Below the pieces are notes generated by a model. The model was not told the DNA's origin, ran no database searches, and saw only the letters and a program-made list of their open reading frames with translations. Positions 14,545 through 23,279 of a stretch of 41,893 nucleotides of DNA are shown one piece after another; positions within the stretch are counted from its first letter, which is position 1, and every line of letters starts with the position of its first letter. Position numbers and translations under genes: made by a program. This stretch comes from Clostridia bacterium (GTDB taxonomy: Bacteria; Bacillota; Clostridia; Oscillospirales; CAG-272), in NCBI GenBank assembly GCA_017451915.1, contig JAFTNJ010000053.1, positions 1 through 41,893 on the forward strand. The letters are read 5' to 3'.

Positions 14545-17046
14545 ATGAAAATAGAACAAACGATAGTAAATATCATATTTGATCCCGCCAAGGGATCGGT
14601 ATCGGTTGCCAGCCGTGAGGCGGCCAGCGGTCAGCCCATTGGTGCGCTGCCGCGGCCGATCCGTCCGGGATATGCCTTTGAGGGCTGGTATCTTGAGGGC
14701 GCGCCGGTGACCGAGGAGACGGTTCTGACCGCCACCGAGGATGTTTGCCTGGTCGCTCACTGGGCCAAAAAGGCAGGCGACAAAAAGGTGACCATGTACA
14801 AAAAGCAAAAGCTGGCGGTCATCGTGCTCTCGGTACTCACCGTAGTGCTGATCGCGGCGTTGCTGGTAGCCAACCACGTGGTGGCTATCTACGGCCTTTC
14901 CGACGTGTATTACGGCGAGGACGGCACCGAATACACCGAAAAGTATTACGTCAAAAAGAAGAACGGCGTGTACGGCCTTTACAGCAAGTCGGGGGATAAG
15001 ATGGAAACCAACGACGACGGCTATTACATTGCCAAGAGCGGAAACCAGTACGTGATCGACGCCGAGACCGGCGAATGGGAGCTCTACGCCGTGGTGGACT
15101 ACGACGCGGCCGAGGGAGAATCCCTGGGCTTTAGCGACCGCATCATGATGTATCCCCAGATCAAGCAAAAGTACGTTTCCTCCATCGAGGTCACCAACGA
15201 GTACGGTACCTATAAGTTTTATCGCAACGATGCCGGCCAGGTAACCATTGAGGGCACCGAGGACGACATTATGACCTACGATGCCACCCTCTACGCCAGT
15301 CTGTGCGTCAGCTGCGGATATATGCTGACCATGCAAAAGCTGGACTTTACCTCGGAGTTAGCCCCTCGACTTCCCGACGGTAGCATCGACTACTCAGCCT
15401 ACGGATTGTCGGATGCCGATTCTCCCGCCATCTTTACCATTACCGGAAAGCATTCCGAGGGCGGCGAAACCGTTTCCTACTCGGTCAAGGTGGGCGACGC
15501 CATTCTTTCGGGCGGCGGCTATTACGTTCAAACGGTTGGCAAAAAGTCGGTCTATATCGTCAGTGCCGACATTCAGGATACCGTCCTGCAGCCGGTGGAG
15601 GCCCTGGTAACGCCTATGGCTGTGTATCCCACCAGCCTTTCCCAGTATCTTCTGGTGTACGATTTCGTTCTTGCCAAGGCAAAGATGAACGGCGGCACCG
15701 ATGCGTCGGCGCTGGATGTGATCGCAACCTTCACCTACGATGACCTGGAGGCCCGCAACAACACCCTGTATAACTCCAAGGCGTTCATTTCTCTTTCCGA
15801 GATGATGAAGGGATACGATATCAACGACGATAACGCCAGCCTGGTGCTTGGCAATATGTACGAGATGCAGTTTATCGCCTGCAAAAAGCTGGGCATCACC
15901 AAGGAGAGTCTGGCGGAGTTTGATATGGACGGCGACGTGTACTACATGACCTATCTTTCCGCCATGGTGGATTCCAACGGTGCCGGATTGAAGGATGAGG
16001 ACGGCCAGCAGCTCTACGCCAAGAACGAGCTGTTGATCAGCCCCAAGACCTCCCGGGGAACCTATTATATCGCGTCCTTTCTCTGCGATATGATCGTTGA
16101 GGTGGATCAGTACTACCTCTCCTTCCTGGAATGGGAAAAGAGTGATTGGTACGATCAGTACTTCTTTGGAAGCAATCTTGCCTACGTAACCGATTTCGAA
16201 TTTACCATGAACGGTGAGACCTTCACCTTCCGCATGGACAACACCCTTTCTTACGCCTTCTATGAGGATTCCGATGGCGAAATGACCCTGGTGGATCTTA
16301 CCAAGGGCAAGGTGGTTGCCAACGAGAACGGCGGATATACCTACGTGGATGCCTCCGGCGTTAAGCATGAGGTAAAGCTGGTGGATTTCTCGAATGAGGA
16401 CGCGTTTAAGATCAGCGGAACCAAGATTATTTATACCGATCCCGATGGAAAGCAGTACGAAATGACCGTTGGCTCCTCCAATATGCTGATCTATTGCGAT
16501 CAGTTCACGGGTGGTAAGGATCACGCCAACCTGCTGGACTATATCATCCCCTACACCTACGCCACCGATAGCGGCGGAGAAAAGACCAAGCAGATCTCGG
16601 GCATCGACAACTACCGCAAGCTGTATCAGATGTTCCTGTACGCTTCCATCGAGGGCGACGTGGATGAGGCCGAGTTCGAGAAGAACCTTGGTATGAGCAA
16701 GGATGCGTATATTGCCCAGGGCGACGGTGTTTGCCAGGCGATCCTGAAATACCGCGTGGCGGACAAAGCCTCGGTGTTGAACCAGTACACCTACACCGAT
16801 GAGAACGGAAAGGTGAAAGAACGTTGGACCGAGGATAACGAAATGGACGTGGTGATCCGCTTCTACCGCTACACCGAGCGCAAATCGCTGCTCACCATTG
16901 AGGTGATCGAGGATTACGACGAGAACGGAAATCCCATTTCCGATCCTACCAAGGCCGTTGGTAGCTTCTACGTGCTTTCCTCGTACCTGAACGATCTTCT
17001 GGACGCAACCCACCGCTTGATGAACCAGGAGCGCGTAGAACAGTAA
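14545..17046 (+). CDS. DUF4340-domain membrane protein with N-terminal InlB B-repeat-like domain
   Basis: 833 residues. Residues about 8-73 look like an InlB B-repeat/Flg_new domain (FDPAKGSVS, then RPGYAFEGWYLEGAPV, then LVAHW). A Lys-rich stretch (74-89) and one membrane segment (about 90-113) follow. The large remainder resembles DUF4340, which often ends GldA/F/G-type operons. By the positive-inside rule the InlB-like domain would be cytosolic, the reverse of its usual surface location. AAAGG is far from the ATG, but a GAATAC/GTATTC hairpin (14528-14544) lies between and would shorten the distance. A strong terminator follows. Confidence 0.78.
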   Translation: MKIEQTIVNIIFDPAKGSVSVASREAASGQPIGALPRPIRPGYAFEGWYLEGAPVTEETVLTATEDVCLVAHWAKKAGDKKVTMYKKQKLAVIVLSVLTVVLIAALLVANHVVAIYGLSDVYYGEDGTEYTEKYYVKKKNGVYGLYSKSGDKMETNDDGYYIAKSGNQYVIDAETGEWELYAVVDYDAAEGESLGFSDRIMMYPQIKQKYVSSIEVTNEYGTYKFYRNDAGQVTIEGTEDDIMTYDATLYASLCVSCGYMLTMQKLDFTSELAPRLPDGSIDYSAYGLSDADSPAIFTITGKHSEGGETVSYSVKVGDAILSGGGYYVQTVGKKSVYIVSADIQDTVLQPVEALVTPMAVYPTSLSQYLLVYDFVLAKAKMNGGTDASALDVIATFTYDDLEARNNTLYNSKAFISLSEMMKGYDINDDNASLVLGNMYEMQFIACKKLGITKESLAEFDMDGDVYYMTYLSAMVDSNGAGLKDEDGQQLYAKNELLISPKTSRGTYYIASFLCDMIVEVDQYYLSFLEWEKSDWYDQYFFGSNLAYVTDFEFTMNGETFTFRMDNTLSYAFYEDSDGEMTLVDLTKGKVVANENGGYTYVDASGVKHEVKLVDFSNEDAFKISGTKIIYTDPDGKQYEMTVGSSNMLIYCDQFTGGKDHANLLDYIIPYTYATDSGGEKTKQISGIDNYRKLYQMFLYASIEGDVDEAEFEKNLGMSKDAYIAQGDGVCQAILKYRVADKASVLNQYTYTDENGKVKERWTEDNEMDVVIRFYRYTERKSLLTIEVIEDYDENGNPISDPTKAVGSFYVLSSYLNDLLDATHRLMNQERVEQ

Positions 17047-17049
17047 AAT

Positions 17050-17092
17050 AAATAAAAAACGGTTGCAACCGCGGTTGCAACCGTTTTTATTT
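17050..17092. terminator. Bidirectional terminator, long perfect palindrome
   Basis: AAACGGTTGCAACC and GGTTGCAACCGTTT form a stem around GC, extended by A-run and T-run flanks. It serves the Gld-like operon on the plus strand and the convergent methyltransferase gene, whose stop it overlaps. Confidence 0.9.
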
Positions 17093-18092
17093 ATCCCTTT
17101 GGAAAGCGAAATTGCTTCAACGATTCCTCGGAGAGAAGCTGAGCGAGCGGGACGCCGTGAGAGGGAAGGGGCTTATTGGGATCGGTGAGACGTTCGTAAA
17201 GGATCCGGCGCAGTGTGGCCAAAAGCGTGGGCTCAATCCAGTAGTCTATCCGGGCGCCGTGTGCGTTTGGTTCCATCGTTTTCAGGCGGAGATACATCTC
17301 CAAGCCGTCGGAGGCATCGTGCCATAAATCGGCAAACACCGTGTCATATGCGGCTTTGGGGAGTTCCTTTTCCATATAGTCAAAGGCATCGGCGTGAACG
17401 ATGCGGATCTTTTCCCCGTGGGGAAATTGGGGCAGAATCCACTCCCGGAAAAGAAAGATGGCCTCGGCATCTCGCTCAATCACGGTTACGCTCTCCACCT
17501 CGGGCTTTTGGGATGCGTGAAAAGCAAAGTAGCCAAACCCCAGTCCCAGGGTCAGCACCCGGCCGTGGGCGGCGCGGATGGGCTCCTTCATGGTTTCCAC
17601 CTCGTTGGGCTTTACCGACATCCATTCCACTCCATCCTGATGGATGGCGGGGAAGGTGAATTCTTCATCAAAATAGCCGATTTGGGGGATCTCCCGAAAA
17701 TCGGGAAGGATCAAGGGATCGTTCCAAACAAAGGGCTCGTAGGGGGCGTAGGAGGCGGTAAGCGTTTCCCAGCGCCCGTGCGCGCGGTGGGGAAGTTGAA
17801 CGGTTTGAAAATACGCATCCTCCCGATAGATTGTGGGATCCAGCTTTTTTACGCCGGGGATCACGTAAAGGCGCTCCAGGCGGCGGTGCTCGGGATCGTC
17901 CACCGTATCCAGCCCCATAGCGGCGGTCAGCAGCAAACGGTAGGCCGCCTCGGCGGTGGTATTACATTCCCTTGCCAGATCCTCCACCATGTCCTTGGTA
18001 ATAAATCGGGGGGTGTGATTAATATAGCGGCTGTACGCATAGGTGATCAGCGCGTTTTGCTCCATGATGCGGTTGAGCTTTTCAAGTGCCAT
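17091..18092 (-). CDS. SAM-dependent methyltransferase-like (spermidine-synthase-like) protein
   Basis: 333 residues. An N-terminal helical region (1 to about 130) carries no domain I recognise. A Rossmann-fold methyltransferase core follows (about 175-290): VLTLGLGFGYFAF fits the SAM-binding motif I, VTVIERD the acidic end of strand 2, and IVHADAFDYM with TVFADLWHDA the later motifs. The order resembles spermidine-synthase-like methyltransferases, but the polyamine-site Asp pattern is not clear, so the substrate is unknown. The ATG at 18092 has GGAGAT immediately upstream; longer reading to 18155 would start upstream of the -10 region and is unlikely. It has its own promoter and stands alone. 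Confidence 0.7.
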   Translation of the reverse strand: MALEKLNRIMEQNALITYAYSRYINHTPRFITKDMVEDLARECNTTAEAAYRLLLTAAMGLDTVDDPEHRRLERLYVIPGVKKLDPTIYREDAYFQTVQLPHRAHGRWETLTASYAPYEPFVWNDPLILPDFREIPQIGYFDEEFTFPAIHQDGVEWMSVKPNEVETMKEPIRAAHGRVLTLGLGFGYFAFHASQKPEVESVTVIERDAEAIFLFREWILPQFPHGEKIRIVHADAFDYMEKELPKAAYDTVFADLWHDASDGLEMYLRLKTMEPNAHGARIDYWIEPTLLATLRRILYERLTDPNKPLPSHGVPLAQLLSEESLKQFRFPKG

Positions 18093-18126
18093 GGGATCTC
18101 CTTTTTTGGAATCAAGTCTTACATTT

Positions 18127-18155
18127 ATTATACACTTTTTTATCTCCAAAGGCAA
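18127..18155 (-). promoter_or_regulatory. Promoter of the methyltransferase-like gene
   Basis: On the minus strand, TTGCCT (18155-18150) and TATAAT (18132-18127) are separated by 17 bases. The -10 box lies about 35 bases before the start codon at 18092. Confidence 0.75.
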
Positions 18156-18158
18156 GAG

Positions 18159-18215
18159 CTTTTTGAAAGATCTTGTTTTTTTGAAAGGATCTTGCTTTTT
18201 TTAAAAAAGAACTTG
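18159..18215. repeat. Imperfect short tandem repeat between divergent promoters
   Basis: TTTTTTGAAAGATCTTG-like units occur at about 18159-18175 and 18176-18194, with a degenerate third unit to about 18215. They lie between the two divergent promoters and run into the -35 box of the plus-strand one. This could be slippage-prone DNA or repeated binding sites. Confidence 0.45.
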
Positions 18216-18241
18216 TAATTTCGTCCTGTTTCATGTAAAAT
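18213..18241 (+). promoter_or_regulatory. Promoter of the sugar phosphate isomerase/epimerase gene
   Basis: TTGTAA (18213-18218) and TAAAAT (18236-18241) have a 17-base spacer, about 30 bases before the ATG at 18271. Confidence 0.65.
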
Positions 18242-18270
18242 GAAGGCAGAAAATACCGGGAGGACGAGAA

Positions 18271-19176
18271 ATGAAAAAAATCGGAATCAGTATCGGCGCC
18301 CTGCAGGCGCGGTACGGCGTGGAGCGTGCCCTGGAGATCTGCGCCGAGAGCGGCTTTGACGCCGTGGATGTGAATCTCAAGGCCTACGGCAGGGGCGACT
18401 TTCCCGTGTATGCCGACGGAGAGGCGGCCGTAATCCAGCATTTTTCCCGCATTGGAGAGTATGCAAAACGCCTGGGACTGGAGATCAGCCAGACCCATGG
18501 CCGTACCCGTATTGCTACCAAAAAGGAGTCCTTTTGCGAGGAAATGAAGTGGGTCAGCCGTATGGATCTTTTGGCTACCAAGGCCATGGAGGCACCGGTT
18601 TGCGTGATTCACAGCGTAACCACCAAGGCGTTTCCCGAGGCCGACGCCGCGTTTATGCATCAAAAGAATAAAGCCTTTTTTGACGCCCTCGCCCCTTATG
18701 CAAAAGACTGTGGCGTTTGCTTTGCCCTGGAGACCTTTGGAGACGCCGAGGCCAACGGGATGCGCGTCATTGATTTCTTTGGGGATTCCAGAGAACTGAA
18801 AAAGACCTTTGATGCCATCGAATCTCCAAACAAGGTGTTCTGCCTGGATACGGGCCACACCAACAAAGCCCATTCCGTTGGAGGCCGGGACGGTGGGGCA
18901 GTACCCGACGTGGTGGAGACCATTCACCTGCTGGGGAAGGACATCAAGGTCCTGCACCTCAACGATAACAACGGATTTACTGATCAGCACCTGCCGCCCA
19001 TGTGTAAGATGGAGGGCGGTGTCAACTGGAGCGAGGTGTACGCCGCCCTGGAGGAAATCGGCTATGACGGCGTTTATAATTTTGAGCTTTCCCTTGCCAA
19101 TTTTGGCGCAAGCCTGGAGGACGCGGTGCATTTTCTCGGTGGCTACCTGCGAAAATCGGTAGAAGGCAAGCTGTAA
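18271..19176 (+). CDS. Sugar phosphate isomerase/epimerase family protein (AP endonuclease 2-like TIM barrel)
   Basis: 301 residues, cytosolic. The xylose-isomerase-like TIM barrel is indicated by GFDAVDVNLK near the N-terminus, SQTHGRT, then VCFALETFGD (metal-binding Glu), FCLDTGHTN (Asp and His ligands), VLHLNDNNG and YNFELS (final Glu). Family members isomerise or epimerise sugars, inositols or related compounds using a divalent metal; the substrate is not identifiable. GGGAGGA lies about 6 bases before the ATG. It is a single-gene unit with its own promoter and terminator. Confidence 0.85.
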   Translation: MKKIGISIGALQARYGVERALEICAESGFDAVDVNLKAYGRGDFPVYADGEAAVIQHFSRIGEYAKRLGLEISQTHGRTRIATKKESFCEEMKWVSRMDLLATKAMEAPVCVIHSVTTKAFPEADAAFMHQKNKAFFDALAPYAKDCGVCFALETFGDAEANGMRVIDFFGDSRELKKTFDAIESPNKVFCLDTGHTNKAHSVGGRDGGAVPDVVETIHLLGKDIKVLHLNDNNGFTDQHLPPMCKMEGGVNWSEVYAALEEIGYDGVYNFELSLANFGASLEDAVHFLGGYLRKSVEGKL

Positions 19177-19197
19177 CGTATATTAAAAATAACTTTC

Positions 19198-19240
19198 AAA
19201 GCATCCCTCGCCGGGAGAATTCTTGGCGAGGGATGCTTTT
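19198..19240 (+). terminator. Rho-independent terminator after the isomerase gene
   Basis: AAAGCATCCCTCGCC (19198-19212) pairs perfectly with GGCGAGGGATGCTTTT (19225-19240) around a 12-base loop. Confidence 0.88.
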
Positions 19241-19290
19241 GATTCCAAATTTTGGAGATCAAATATTTTTTGCAAAAAAACGCGAAGGAA

Positions 19291-19319
19291 TTGACAAGGT
19301 TCTAAAAAAATGATATAAT
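19291..19319 (+). promoter_or_regulatory. Perfect consensus promoter of the TerB-ATPase-helicase operon
   Basis: TTGACA (19291-19296) and TATAAT (19314-19319) match the consensus exactly with a 17-base spacer. Transcription would start near 19326, about 45 bases before the first gene. Such strength suggests constitutive or repressor-controlled expression. Confidence 0.9.
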
Positions 19320-19370
19320 AAAATATTCAGAAAAATAAGTAGAATACCAAAGAGGAAAGGAGGCTTTGCC

Positions 19371-21068
19371 ATGAGCGAATGGGACGAAAAGAAGGATCCC
19401 AAGGCGAGGGAGCAGGAGTTGGATCGCTTTTGGGATATTGACGCATTGATCCCCAAAAAGAGGGCTCCCATCTATCCCGCCAATACCGATACCGCCGAGC
19501 TGATCCTGGAGCCTCCCACCGCTACGCCTTCGGGGGCGCAAGAGGAGGGCAAGGTCGCCAAGCCCCAGCCCCTGCCTCCTGCCGAGGAGCCAGAGCGTCA
19601 CTATATTCCCCCCCATTCGGCGGCTACGGAACGCAAGACCGACACTCCCGACGAAAGCTACGCTCCCTCCAACGCTCTGTTGCGGTGCGTCCGTCTTTAC
19701 CGTTGGAAGAACGAATATCGCTACTACGAGGCATTCGTACGGGACGCGATTCGCCTATATCCCATTCGGGGCAAGGAGGCACCGCGCGCGCATTTCTTCT
19801 CCTACGTCCCCCAATATTCTCAAATGAGCCTGCCTCAGCTGGAATGGTACCTCTGGTGGCGGGAAAATATGCGCAAGGGAGTTGCCCTGGATACCGATTA
19901 CAGCTATCTGTTGCTCTATACCTACGAGCTGATCAACCTGGCCGAGAATATCGGGGCGCAGGTTGCCCGGGAGGCGTTGTTCACCCTTTGGATCTCCTAC
20001 CGACAGACCTTCCGTCAGTTGGACGGCTATCTGCCCGAGTGGATCTGCGATATGGGGCTCATCCATCGTTTGCCGCCCCCCAAGGAGTGCCGCGGAAAGT
20101 ATCTCGCGGCGGCCATGTCCCATTGCGCCCTGCGGGAGTACTACGTTTGCTACGACGGTGCCCGTAGCTATGCCCATGCGCTGTTGGCCTTTTGCTCGAA
20201 TTACGATTACCATAAAAGTAAGTTTTACACCGAGGAGAATGCCCCGCTGTTCGATCAGGCCGTGGTAGGAGCCTTGCAGGAGATCTCGGATAAGACCAGT
20301 GAGGACGGAAAGCTCTTTTCCATGACCCGCATGGACGACAGTAAGATGCTCCGCGACGCCTACTCGGGAGCCCTTTGCTCCTATCGCTTCAAGCGAAAGA
20401 TCGAGGTGGAGTATTGCTCCTTCTCCCGCTCCCACGAGCTTCGGTTTTTGGTGACCGATCTGGTCAAATACACCGAGAATCAGATCCGCGCCGCCCTGGG
20501 AATCCGCTCCCGTTTGACGGTCAACGCGCTTCCCACCGAGATCAAGCCACTTTTGGATGCCTATCTGGAGGGGATCCTCCCCAAACGGAGTCGGATCCTC
20601 CCGCGCCCCGAGCCTGTGGCGGAATACGAGCGGCAGTACGATCTGCCTCGCACGCCTCTGTCCCTCGCGGCTGCCGACGAGATCGAGGAACGCTCCTGGA
20701 GCGTGACCCGCCGCCTGGTGGAGGCCTTTGAGGAGGAGAATGAAGTGCCTCCCATTCCCCCCGCGCTGCCAACGGAGCCGGTCGATCCTCCGTCTGCTTT
20801 GGAGGAGCTTCCAACCGAGGCGTTGCCCTTTGCTCCCTATCGCGCCTTTTTGCGTGCCGCCCTGGAAGGGAACGGCCAAGAGCAGGAGCGTCTTGCCCGT
20901 GCCACGGGAACATTGACGGATGGCGTTGCCGATGCCATCAACACCCTTGCCGCCGATCTTTTTGGCGACGTGTTGCTGGAGGACGCGGACGGCTGTTACA
21001 CCGTCATTGAAGATTATCGGTCTTTGGCAGAGGATCTGCTCAAGACGTTGGATGGAAAGGAAGAATAA
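19371..21068 (+). CDS. TerB-N/TerB-C domain protein
   Basis: 565 residues, cytosolic. A disordered Pro/Glu-rich N-terminus (1 to about 105) is followed by a TerB-N-type domain (about 130-320), recognised by SYVPQYSQMSLPQLEWYL, WWRENMRKG and DTDYSYLLLYTYELINL. The middle region (about 320-460) is not recognised. The C-terminal 85 residues fit TerB-C (INTLAADLFGDVLLEDADG, then YTVIEDYRSL). TerB-N and TerB-C are known from predicted tellurium-resistance/Ter stress-response and DNA-processing systems. It begins an operon whose next gene, 2 bases away, encodes a BrxD-like ATPase. GAGGAAAGGAGG precedes the ATG. Its biochemical role is unknown; a scaffold or sensor for the ATPase and helicase is inference. 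Confidence 0.8.
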   Translation: MSEWDEKKDPKAREQELDRFWDIDALIPKKRAPIYPANTDTAELILEPPTATPSGAQEEGKVAKPQPLPPAEEPERHYIPPHSAATERKTDTPDESYAPSNALLRCVRLYRWKNEYRYYEAFVRDAIRLYPIRGKEAPRAHFFSYVPQYSQMSLPQLEWYLWWRENMRKGVALDTDYSYLLLYTYELINLAENIGAQVAREALFTLWISYRQTFRQLDGYLPEWICDMGLIHRLPPPKECRGKYLAAAMSHCALREYYVCYDGARSYAHALLAFCSNYDYHKSKFYTEENAPLFDQAVVGALQEISDKTSEDGKLFSMTRMDDSKMLRDAYSGALCSYRFKRKIEVEYCSFSRSHELRFLVTDLVKYTENQIRAALGIRSRLTVNALPTEIKPLLDAYLEGILPKRSRILPRPEPVAEYERQYDLPRTPLSLAAADEIEERSWSVTRRLVEAFEEENEVPPIPPALPTEPVDPPSALEELPTEALPFAPYRAFLRAALEGNGQEQERLARATGTLTDGVADAINTLAADLFGDVLLEDADGCYTVIEDYRSLAEDLLKTLDGKEE

Positions 21069-21070
21069 CC

Positions 21071-22426
21071 ATGGAACAACAAGAAATGCAACGCGTTCCC
21101 AAGCGCATTCTCACCTCGCTTCTGGCTTCGGTCTCAGCGGGCGTGGTGCCGCGCGCGGGAGCTCCCTATATTGCCATTGGCCGCACCGACGAGATCAACG
21201 CTCTGCTTTCGGATCTGGAAACGGTCAACGACGGTGGCGGCTCTATGCGCTTTTTGATTGGCCGCTACGGAAGCGGAAAGAGCTTTTTGATGCAGTTGAT
21301 TCGCGGCTACGCCCTGGAGCGCGGCTTTTTGACCGCCGACGCCGACCTTTCCCCGGAACGTCGCCTGTACGGTACCGGAGGGAGCGGTGTGGCAACCTAT
21401 CGGGAGCTGATCAAGAATCTGGCCTCCAAGTCCTCTCCGGACGGTGGTGCTCTGCCCAAGATCATTGCCCGTTGGATCGCCGATCTGCAGGGCAAGGTGG
21501 TGGCAAAGGGAATCCTTCCGGAATCCCCCGGCTTTTCCGCGGCCCTGTTGCAGGAAGCGTTGGACACCTTCCGTGAGATGGAATTTTTGGTGGGCGGCTT
21601 TGATTTTTCCCGCGTGCTCACCGAATACTACCGCGCCTATACCGGCGGCGACGAGGAACGAAAGAGCGCCTGCCTGCGATGGTTGCGAGGCGAATACTCC
21701 ACCAAAACCGAGGCCAAGCGGGAGCTGGGCTTCTCGGTTTCCATTATCATCGACGACGAGAACTGGTACGATTTCCTGAAGCTTTGGGCCGGTCTGGCAC
21801 AACGCATGGGTTATCGGGGCCTGGTGGTGTTCATCGACGAATGTGTCAATCTCTACAAAATTTCCCATCGGGTCAGTCGGGAGAACAACTACGAAAAGAT
21901 TCTGTCCATGTTCAACGATACCCTCCAGGGGCGAGCACCGGGGCTGGCCTTGGTGCTGGGCGGTACCCCCCAGTTTTTGGAGGATACGCGACGGGGGCTT
22001 TTCAGCTACGAGGCCCTGCGTAGCCGTCTTTGTGACAGTCGCTTTGCCCTGGAGGGCTTTAAAAACCTGATCGGCCCCGTCATTCGCCTGCGCCGTCTTT
22101 CCGACGACGAGCTCTTCGCCTTGATCCGTCGCATCACCAAGCTTTACGCTCAAAACTATGGGAGCGAGCCGCGGATCTCCCAGGAGCAGATGGCAACGTT
22201 TTTGCAGATCTGCCTGGATCGGGCAGGGGCGGATAGCATGATCACCCCCCGTGAGATGCTCCGTGACTACATGACGGTGCTGAACATTCTGATGCAAAAT
22301 CCCGAGATCTCCTTTGAGCAGGTGATTGGAAGCGCGGTGACCCTGAAGACCGACGGGGCACCGGGCAACGGAGGGGATGCCCCTGCTGCCAATCCCACCT
22401 ATCGCATTGAGGACATTGAATTTTAA
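21071..22426 (+). CDS. BrxC/BrxD-like P-loop ATPase (DUF2791 family)
   Basis: 451 residues. An AAA/STAND-like ATPase with Walker A GRYGSGKS (64-71) and Walker B VVFIDE (252-257). A region near GTPQFLEDTRRGLFSYEALRSRL (written here as landmarks GGTPQFLED and LFSYEALRSRL) fits the sensor region of DUF2791 proteins, and an Arg-rich C-terminal helical part follows. BREX systems carry BrxD, an ATPase of this family, next to the helicase BrxHI, and this operon also has such a helicase. No PglX, PglZ or BrxC/PglY is present, so it is not a complete BREX locus. It starts 2 bases after the TerB gene, with AAAGGAAG upstream. Confidence 0.82.
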   Translation: MEQQEMQRVPKRILTSLLASVSAGVVPRAGAPYIAIGRTDEINALLSDLETVNDGGGSMRFLIGRYGSGKSFLMQLIRGYALERGFLTADADLSPERRLYGTGGSGVATYRELIKNLASKSSPDGGALPKIIARWIADLQGKVVAKGILPESPGFSAALLQEALDTFREMEFLVGGFDFSRVLTEYYRAYTGGDEERKSACLRWLRGEYSTKTEAKRELGFSVSIIIDDENWYDFLKLWAGLAQRMGYRGLVVFIDECVNLYKISHRVSRENNYEKILSMFNDTLQGRAPGLALVLGGTPQFLEDTRRGLFSYEALRSRLCDSRFALEGFKNLIGPVIRLRRLSDDELFALIRRITKLYAQNYGSEPRISQEQMATFLQICLDRAGADSMITPREMLRDYMTVLNILMQNPEISFEQVIGSAVTLKTDGAPGNGGDAPAANPTYRIEDIEF

Positions 22427-22436
22427 GGAACGAAAA

Positions 22437-23279
22437 ATGATCACTTTACAAAATCTGCACACCCACAGTCAATGGTGTGACGGAAAGAACGGCGTGGAGG
22501 AGCTACTTTTAAACGCCATGGAGCAGGGCTTCGACTCGGTGGGCTTTTCGGGACATTCTCCCATGTTCTACGCCCCCGAGCACGGCATTGCCGAGGGCGA
22601 CGTTCAAGGCTATATTGCCGACGTGCGCACCATGAAGGACAAATACCGCGGTCAGATGGAGGTATTTTGCGGAATCGAGCTGGATCTGTATTCCAGGCTG
22701 GATCTGGAGCCCTACGATTATATCATCGGCTCGGTCCATTATCTGAAGATCCACGGGGAATACGTTGGCTTTGACCGCAACGCCGCCACCGTAAAGAGCG
22801 TCATCGACACTTATTTCGGCGGGGACGGTCTGGCCTATGCCAAGGCCTATTACCAAACCCTTGCCACCCTCCCCACCCGGGGAAGGATCGACGTGGTGGG
22901 GCATTTCGATCTGATCACCAAGCATGCCGAGAACGTCAGCTTTTTCGACGAGGATTCTCCCGCTTACCGTCGTTTGGCCCTGGAGGCCATCGAGGCTCTG
23001 CTTCCCAAGGCTCCCTTGTTTGAGATCAATACCGGTGCCATTGCCCGGGGCTACCGCACGACCCCCTATCCCTCCGCCTTTTTGTTGCGAGAGATCCAAC
23101 AGCGGGGCGGCGGGATCATCATCAGCTCGGATTGTCACGATATGCACCGTTTGGGACAAAGCTTTGGCGATGCCATTGCCCTGGCGCGGGAGTGCGGCTT
23201 TACCCACACCCATGTGCTCACCGAGCAGGGCTTTGTTCCGATTTCTCTGAACGATATGGAAAGGAAGCTGAAGGCATGA
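22437..23279 (+). CDS. PHP-domain phosphatase, HisJ/histidinol-phosphatase-like
   Basis: 280 residues, cytosolic. The metal-dependent PHP fold is shown by LHTHSQWCDGKN near the N-terminus (H8, H10), GFSGHSP, FCGIELDL, IGSVHYL, VVGHFDLITKH and ISSDCHDM near the C-terminus, which supply the His/Asp/Glu ligands of the trinuclear metal site. The family includes histidinol-phosphatase, but no his gene is nearby, so another phosphate ester is possible. It lies 10 bases after the ATPase gene and overlaps the permease gene by 4 bases (ATGA), so it belongs to the same transcript. GGAA lies close to the ATG at 22437. Confidence 0.82.
   Translation: MITLQNLHTHSQWCDGKNGVEELLLNAMEQGFDSVGFSGHSPMFYAPEHGIAEGDVQGYIADVRTMKDKYRGQMEVFCGIELDLYSRLDLEPYDYIIGSVHYLKIHGEYVGFDRNAATVKSVIDTYFGGDGLAYAKAYYQTLATLPTRGRIDVVGHFDLITKHAENVSFFDEDSPAYRRLALEAIEALLPKAPLFEINTGAIARGYRTTPYPSAFLLREIQQRGGGIIISSDCHDMHRLGQSFGDAIALARECGFTHTHVLTEQGFVPISLNDMERKLKA

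Noticed and set aside
12838-15336. Very long open frame on the minus strand, opposite the GldG-like and DUF4340 genes
   Set aside because: It spans two real plus-strand genes and their gap, has low-complexity Gly/Val/His-rich translation, and no ribosome site or promoter. It is a by-product of G+C-biased third positions.
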